Both the position numbers and the translations under genes were made by a program. Below the pieces are notes generated by a model. The model ran no database searches. It was not told the origin of the DNA and saw only the letters and a list, made by a program, of their open reading frames with translations. From HyVt-443 sp964544655 (lineage in GTDB: Bacteria > Pseudomonadota > Gammaproteobacteria > Chromatiales > Chromatiaceae), in the NCBI GenBank assembly GCA_964544655.1, contig CAZJCM010000028.1, positions 1 through 46,240 on the forward strand: a stretch of 46,240 bases of DNA, written 5' to 3'. This document shows, one piece after another, positions 41,965 to 46,240 of this stretch; position 1 is the first letter of the stretch; the number at the start of each line of letters is the position of its first letter.

Positions 41965-42846
41965 ATGTTCGATCAGATTCTTCAGTTCCTGCTCACCGGG
42001 GTGACAGTGGGCGCCACCTATGCCCTGGTCGCACTCGGCTTCGCCATCATCTACAACGCCTCTGACGTGGTCAATTTCGCCCAGGGGGAGTTCGTCATGA
42101 TGGGCGCCATGAGCACCGTCGCCCTGACTGCTGGCGATGGCGGCATGCCGCTGCTGCCCGCCGCCATACTCGCCATCCTGATCACTATCGGCGTCGGCTT
42201 CATGCTGCAGCGGTTCGCTATCGCACCGGCGCGCGGCGCCAGCGTGGTGAGCACCATCATCATCACCATCGGCGCCTCGATCTTCCTGCGTGGCGTCGCC
42301 CTGCTGCTATGGGGCAAGGATATCTTCGCCATGCCCCATTTCTCCAGCGAGGCCCCGATCCACTTGGGCCAGACCACCCTGCTGCCGCAGAATCTCTGGG
42401 TGATGGGCGGCACCGCCTTGATGGTCATCGGCGTCCACCTGTTCTTCAACCATACCACCCAGGGCAAGGCGATCCTCGCCTGCGCCTGTAACCGTACTGC
42501 CGCCCACCTGGTCGGCATCAACGTGGGGCTGATGATGCTGATCGCCTACGGTCTCTCGGCCTTCCTCGGTGCCATGGCCGGCATCCTGGTGGCCCCTATC
42601 ACCTTCACCTCATATGACGCCGGGGTAATGCTGGGGCTGAAAGGCTTCTCCGCAGCCATCCTGGGGGGCATGGGCAATCCCATGGGCGCCGTGGCCGGCG
42701 GGCTGCTGCTCGGGCTGATCGAATCGTTGGCGGCCGGTCTGATCTCATCCGGCTACAAGGACGCCATCGGCTTCATCATTCTGCTGTTGGTGCTCTTCTT
42801 TCGTCCCAGCGGCCTGTTCGGCAAGGCAGCGGTGGAGCGGGTATGA
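41965..42846 (+). CDS. livH: Branched-chain-type ABC transporter permease LivH
   Basis: A 293-aa inner-membrane permease with about eight hydrophobic segments. Family motifs are TYALVALGFAIIYNASDVVN, FAQGEFVMMGA and, near the C terminus, GLKGFSAAILGGMGNPMGAV with the EAA-like loop. The stop overlaps the livM start (ATGA). Confidence 0.95.
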   Translation: MFDQILQFLLTGVTVGATYALVALGFAIIYNASDVVNFAQGEFVMMGAMSTVALTAGDGGMPLLPAAILAILITIGVGFMLQRFAIAPARGASVVSTIIITIGASIFLRGVALLLWGKDIFAMPHFSSEAPIHLGQTTLLPQNLWVMGGTALMVIGVHLFFNHTTQGKAILACACNRTAAHLVGINVGLMMLIAYGLSAFLGAMAGILVAPITFTSYDAGVMLGLKGFSAAILGGMGNPMGAVAGGLLLGLIESLAAGLISSGYKDAIGFIILLLVLFFRPSGLFGKAAVERV

Positions 42847-43820
42847 AACAGCGCAAAGGTTTTTTCGTACTGATGGGGCTGGTGATCCTGCTGCCGCTGC
42901 TGTTCCCTGACAATTACTACGTGACCGTAGTCGGCGGCACCGTCATGCTGAACGCCATCCTCGCCGTCGGTCTCAACCTGCTGATGGGTTACGCCGGCCA
43001 GATCTCGCTCGGCCACGCCGCCTTTTTCGGCCTGGGCGCCTACAGCTCGGCCATCTTCACCACCCGTTACGACTGGAATCCCTGGCTCGCAATGGCCGCC
43101 GGCATCGTCATCACCGGTGCCCTGGCATTCCTGGTCGCCCGTCCGATACTGCGCCTGAAAGGCCACTATCTGGCCATGGCCACCCTGGGCCTCGGCATCA
43201 TCGTGCAGATCGTCCTGGTCCAGGCCGAAGGGCTCACCGGCGGGCCGGACGGCCTGGCCGGAATCCCCGGGCTGGCCCTGTTCAGCTGGGAGGTCAACTC
43301 CGATCTGCGCTGGTACATCATACTTGCCGTGACCCTGCTGCTGGTGGTCTGGATGGCGCTCAACATCATCGCCTCGCGCAGCGGCCGCGCCCTGCGCGCC
43401 CTGCACGGCTCCGAAGTGGCAGCGGAGATGATGGGCATCGACACCGCCGGCACCAAGACCGGGGTGTTCGTACTGGCCGCACTCACCGCCTCCCTGGCCG
43501 GCAGCCTGTTCGCCCATCAGCAGGCCTTCATCAGCCCCGACTCCTTCAGCTTCTTCTTCTCCATCGAGCTGGTCACCATGGTGGTCCTCGGTGGCATGGC
43601 CTCCACCTATGGCGCCGTTTTCGGTGCCTTGGTGATCACCTTCCTGCCCGAACTGCTGACCGTGTTCGAAGACTACGAAGTGATGGTCTTCGGCGCCATC
43701 CTGATGCTGATGATGATCTTTCTGCCCCAGGGCCTGTTCGTGGGGCTCCAGAACCTGTTGCGCCACCGGCTGCAGCGGAAGCAGGCGGCAACCGAGGAGA
43801 ATTCCAGTGGCACTGCTTGA
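42843..43820 (+). CDS. livM: Branched-chain-type ABC transporter permease LivM
   Basis: A 325-aa permease with about nine hydrophobic segments, partner of LivH. Recognisable segments are NLLMGYAGQISLGHAAFFGL, YLAMATLGLGIIVQIVLV and VTMVVLGGMASTYGAVFGAL. The stop overlaps the GTG start of livG by 14 bp, so the operon is tightly coupled. Confidence 0.95.
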   Translation: MKQRKGFFVLMGLVILLPLLFPDNYYVTVVGGTVMLNAILAVGLNLLMGYAGQISLGHAAFFGLGAYSSAIFTTRYDWNPWLAMAAGIVITGALAFLVARPILRLKGHYLAMATLGLGIIVQIVLVQAEGLTGGPDGLAGIPGLALFSWEVNSDLRWYIILAVTLLLVVWMALNIIASRSGRALRALHGSEVAAEMMGIDTAGTKTGVFVLAALTASLAGSLFAHQQAFISPDSFSFFFSIELVTMVVLGGMASTYGAVFGALVITFLPELLTVFEDYEVMVFGAILMLMMIFLPQGLFVGLQNLLRHRLQRKQAATEENSSGTA

Positions 43821-44580
43821 AGTCGGCCAATTGACCAAGTCCTTCGGTGGCGTCACCGCCATCGCCGACCTGGAATTCCAGGTGCCGGAAGGGCAGGTCT
43901 ACTCCGTCATCGGTCCGAACGGGGCCGGTAAGACCACCCTGTTCAACATGCTCTCGGGAATCTATGTGCCGGACGAAGGCAGCATCCGCTTCCGGGACCA
44001 GGAGATCATCGGCCTGACACCACACAAAGTCGCCGCACTGGGCATCTCGCGCACGTTCCAGAACCTGCAGATGTTCTTCAACATGAGCGTGCTGGACAAC
44101 GTGATGGTGGGCTGCCACCTGCGCACCCACAGCGGCCTGATCAGCGCCGCGCTGCGCCTGCCCCGGGTGATGCGCGAGGAGAAGCTGGCCCGGCTCTGGG
44201 CGCGTGAGGCGCTGGAGCTGTGCGGCCTGGAACATCTCATCGATCATCAGGCCGACGCCCTGCCTTATGGCGTCCTGAAGCGCCTGGAGATCGCCCGCGC
44301 CCTGGCCGTGCAACCAAAACTGCTGATGATGGATGAACCCGCTGCCGGATTGAATGATACCGAGACCCTGGAGATGCGCCGGCTGATCCGCCGCATCTGC
44401 GACACCGGCATCACGGTACTGCTGGTAGAGCACAACATGGGGCTGGTGATGCAGGTCTCAGACCGCATCCTGGTATTGGATTACGGCAGCTACCTGGCCG
44501 AAGGCACGCCGCAGGAGATTCAGCAGGACCCTCGGGTGATCGAGGCCTATCTGGGTGGTGAGGTGCAGTATGCCATCTGA
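43807..44580 (+). CDS. livG: Branched-chain-type ABC transporter ATP-binding protein LivG
   Basis: A 257-aa ATPase with Walker A GPNGAGKTTLFNML, ISRTFQNLQMFFNMSVLDNV (Q-loop) and Walker B LLMMDEPAAGLN. The ABC signature is degenerate (LPYGVLKRLEIARAL instead of LSxGQ), a normal feature of LivG-type subunits. The start is GTG behind GAGGAG. livF overlaps its end. Confidence 0.95.
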   Translation: MALLEVGQLTKSFGGVTAIADLEFQVPEGQVYSVIGPNGAGKTTLFNMLSGIYVPDEGSIRFRDQEIIGLTPHKVAALGISRTFQNLQMFFNMSVLDNVMVGCHLRTHSGLISAALRLPRVMREEKLARLWAREALELCGLEHLIDHQADALPYGVLKRLEIARALAVQPKLLMMDEPAAGLNDTETLEMRRLIRRICDTGITVLLVEHNMGLVMQVSDRILVLDYGSYLAEGTPQEIQQDPRVIEAYLGGEVQYAI

Positions 44581-45292
44581 ACCACTGCTGAAGATCGAGG
44601 AGCTCTCCACCCACTACGGCCCCATCCAGGCCCTGTATGGGATCTCCCTGGAGGTGAAGCCGGGAGAGCTGGTGGCGATGGTCGGCGCCAACGGCGCGGG
44701 CAAGACCACCCTGCTGCACACCATCTCCTCGATCCACAGGGCCAGCGGCGGACACATTCTCTTCGATAACCACGACATCACCCGCTGGGCACCTCATAGA
44801 GTAGTTACGGCGGGCATCTGCCACGTGCCGGAGGGGCGGCAGGTCTTCGCCCCCCTGAGCGTCGAAGACAACCTGCTGCTGGGGGCGTACGGATTGCGCA
44901 AGGAGAAGGCGTGGGTGGCCCAGGAACTTGCTCGCATCTACCAGCTGTTCCCGATCCTGGAAGAGAAGAAAGGGCAGGCGGCAGGCAATTTGTCAGGCGG
45001 ACAGCAGCAGATGCTGGCCATCGGCCGCGCCCTGCTCGGCCGGCCACGACTGCTGTTGCTGGATGAACCCTCCATGGGGCTTGCCCCGCTGCTGGTGGAG
45101 GAGATCTTCCGCGTCATCCGCCAGCTCAACGAACAGGGCGTCACCATCCTGCTGGTGGAACAGAATGCCCGCGCCGCCCTGGGCATCGCCGATCGCGGCT
45201 ACGTACTGGAGACCGGCCGGGTGGTGCTGGCAGACAGCGCCGAAAAACTGCTGGCAGACGAGGCGGTACGCAAGGCGTATCTTGGGTATTAG
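44570..45292 (+). CDS. livF: Branched-chain-type ABC transporter ATP-binding protein LivF
   Basis: A 240-aa ATPase with Walker A GANGAGKTTLLHTI, the LivF-typical GICHVPEGRQVFAPLSVEDN, signature LSGGQQQMLAIGRAL and Walker B LLLLDEPSMGLAP. The ATG at 44570 overlaps the livG stop and gives the family N terminus; the frame is open from 44555. The two ATPases and two permeases form the full transporter with LivK. Confidence 0.95.
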   Translation: MPSEPLLKIEELSTHYGPIQALYGISLEVKPGELVAMVGANGAGKTTLLHTISSIHRASGGHILFDNHDITRWAPHRVVTAGICHVPEGRQVFAPLSVEDNLLLGAYGLRKEKAWVAQELARIYQLFPILEEKKGQAAGNLSGGQQQMLAIGRALLGRPRLLLLDEPSMGLAPLLVEEIFRVIRQLNEQGVTILLVEQNARAALGIADRGYVLETGRVVLADSAEKLLADEAVRKAYLGY

Positions 45293-45352
45293 GGCCAAGG
45301 GGCAAAACAACAGAATCCTGGCCCTTCCAAACAACAACCGAGCACCGAAGCC

Positions 45353-46015
45353 ATGTACATATCAGAAATCATGTCCACCCAGTTGGACACCGCAACCGAA
45401 GATATGAAGCTCAGCCACGCCGCCAAGCTGATGCGCGAAAAGCAGCGCCGTTACCTGCCGGTGGTGGATGGAGAGATGCACCTTACAGGACTGTTCGGCC
45501 ACAAAGAGCTGTCCAGTGCGGAACCCTCTTCCATCACCACCCTTTCGGTGGGCGAGGTCAACTATCTCACCTCCAAGATCACCATCGGCCAGCTGATGCA
45601 GAAGAACCCCCTCACCTGCACCCCGGACACCCTGGTGGAAGAGGCCGGGTTCATGATCCGCCAACACAAGGTGGGCTGCCTGCCGGTATTGGAGGGAGAC
45701 AAGCTGATTGGCGTGGTAAGTGAAACCGATATCCTGGATTTCTTTCTCGACATCACCGGCTGCGGCCTCACCGGCACCAGCAGGATCGCGGTCAAACTGC
45801 CCGATCAAAAAGGGGCCTTGTGCGGCCTGCTGACCGCCATCAACAACTTTGGCGGCTATATCGCCACTGTGGTCTCCCCCGTCGAGCAGGACGCCCAGGG
45901 GCGGCGCACCGCTATCATCCGCCACCGTTCGGATGACCCGGCAGCCTTGGACCGGCACCTGCAGGAGTTGGGCTACGAGTTGGTGGTGGAGCGCTTGCCG
46001 GCCCAGTCAGGATAA
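45353..46015 (+). CDS. CBS-domain pair with C-terminal ACT-like domain (AcuB-like)
   Basis: A 220-aa cytosolic protein. Two CBS motifs fill about residues 1-135 (ISEIMSTQLDTATEDMKLSH, then ITIGQLMQKNPLTCTPDTLV and VGCLPVLEGDKLIGVVSETD). An ACT-like domain covers about 145-215 (SRIAVKLPDQKGALCGLLTA). CBS pairs bind adenosine nucleotides and ACT domains bind amino acids, so a metabolite-sensing role is likely. Position 60 bp after livF suggests a role in controlling or sensing the transported substrate, but this is inferred. Its stop overlaps the end of the convergent partial gene. Confidence 0.88.
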   Translation: MYISEIMSTQLDTATEDMKLSHAAKLMREKQRRYLPVVDGEMHLTGLFGHKELSSAEPSSITTLSVGEVNYLTSKITIGQLMQKNPLTCTPDTLVEEAGFMIRQHKVGCLPVLEGDKLIGVVSETDILDFFLDITGCGLTGTSRIAVKLPDQKGALCGLLTAINNFGGYIATVVSPVEQDAQGRRTAIIRHRSDDPAALDRHLQELGYELVVERLPAQSG

Positions 46016-46204
46016 CCGGGTCAGGTTGGCCAACTGCTCTGGAAACAGATAGACCAGCACGATCAGGGTGGGGATGACATAGAAATAGATCCTCATCAGG
46101 CGGCGCAGGAGCAGATTCGCCGTCTTCAACTCCATGAAATGATCGACGATCATCCGGCCTTTGACCCCAATCACCAGCGCAATGGCTAGCCCATATTTGT
46201 CACC
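46007..46204 (-). pseudogene. Truncated cytochrome-oxidase-subunit-IV/NorF-like membrane protein fragment
   Basis: The minus strand is open for 65 codons from an in-frame stop at 46205-46207 to the TGA at 46007-46009. It contains ALVIGVKGRMIVDHFMELKT and then a membrane helix IYFYVIPTLIVLVYLF. The K-x-R-x-I-x-x-x-FMEL pattern is typical of prokaryotic COX4/NorF-like small membrane proteins of about 90 aa, whose first helix is missing here. Upstream of the stop the same frame has further stops. The sequence beyond about 46190 is AT-richer and contains the dyad CTGTT-ATAA-AACAG, so an insertion or deletion may have removed the 5' end. A GTG start at codon 11 is possible but would lack the first helix. 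The window edge limits certainty. Confidence 0.5.
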
Positions 46205-46240
46205 CTATCCAAAACCCTGTTATAAAACAGCGGGTTATTT

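Noticed and set aside
42753..43862. Minus-strand open frame of 369 codons, very rich in His, Gln and Gly
   Set aside because: Antisense to livM; the composition mirrors hydrophobic codons read backwards.

Overview
The window reads as one contiguous, gene-dense, GC-rich chromosomal segment of a chemolithoautotrophic gammaproteobacterium, probably a sulfur oxidiser of the Chromatiales or the Sedimenticola/Thiodiazotropha/tubeworm-symbiont kind. That placement is an inference. It rests on a form II RuBisCO with CbbR, CbbQ and CbbO, a phosphoribulokinase, the gammaproteobacterial gene order rsmI-lpoA-yraN-diaA-dolP, the block rsmD/M16 peptidases/ftsY-ftsE-ftsX-rpoH, and tandem NhaD sodium/proton antiporters suggesting a saline habitat. 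No tRNA, rRNA, CRISPR array, prophage or complete insertion sequence is visible.

Layout. 1-1390 (minus): 5'-complete but 3'-cut amidotransferase for the osmolyte N-acetylglutaminylglutamine amide. 1576-5283: oxidative pentose-phosphate operon gnd-zwf-pgl. 5413-8317: a PhnD-like periplasmic binding protein overlapping a HAMP-GGDEF-EAL protein, probably a sensor pair for c-di-GMP. 8450-10333: Fe-superoxide dismutase, then two small heat-shock proteins behind a clear sigma-32 promoter. 10402-16343: rsmI divergent from lpoA-yraN-diaA-dolP and a GlcD-like flavoprotein. 16544-19564: two NhaD paralogues separated by a perfect hairpin. 19899-30760: carbon-fixation region with prkB, a DUF945 gene, dxs, cbbR divergent from cbbM, a cysteine-motif redox protein, cbbQ and cbbO. 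30854-32793 (minus): a small Cys-rich protein, a 2[4Fe-4S] ferredoxin, coaD, rsmD. 32771-35531 (minus): a paired inactive/active M16 peptidase. 35867-39540: ftsY-ftsE-ftsX and rpoH, the latter behind a CIRCE (HrcA) operator. 39904-40416: exported SCP2-domain protein. 40656-45292: complete livKHMGF-type ABC transporter, followed by a CBS-ACT protein. The right edge carries what looks like a 5'-truncated cytochrome-oxidase-subunit-IV-like gene.

How the parts work together. PrkB makes ribulose-1,5-bisphosphate and CbbM fixes CO2 onto it; CbbQ/CbbO re-activate RuBisCO and CbbR controls transcription from the 272-bp divergent region. The oxidative pentose-phosphate operon supplies NADPH and pentoses when stored sugar is burned. 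Stress functions recur: SodB, Hsp20 pair, RpoH, NAGGN osmolyte synthesis and Na+/H+ exchange. The heat-shock wiring is unusually legible: a CIRCE operator before rpoH and a sigma-32 promoter before hsp20 imply an HrcA to RpoH to Hsp20 cascade.

I did not find an obviously new multi-gene system. The best candidates for a second look are the CIRCE-rpoH arrangement, the cysteine-motif protein translationally coupled to cbbQ, the PhnD/GGDEF-EAL pair, the twin NhaD genes, and two intergenic inverted-repeat elements (22316-22419 and 41812-41889) that look like REP/MITE-type repeats.
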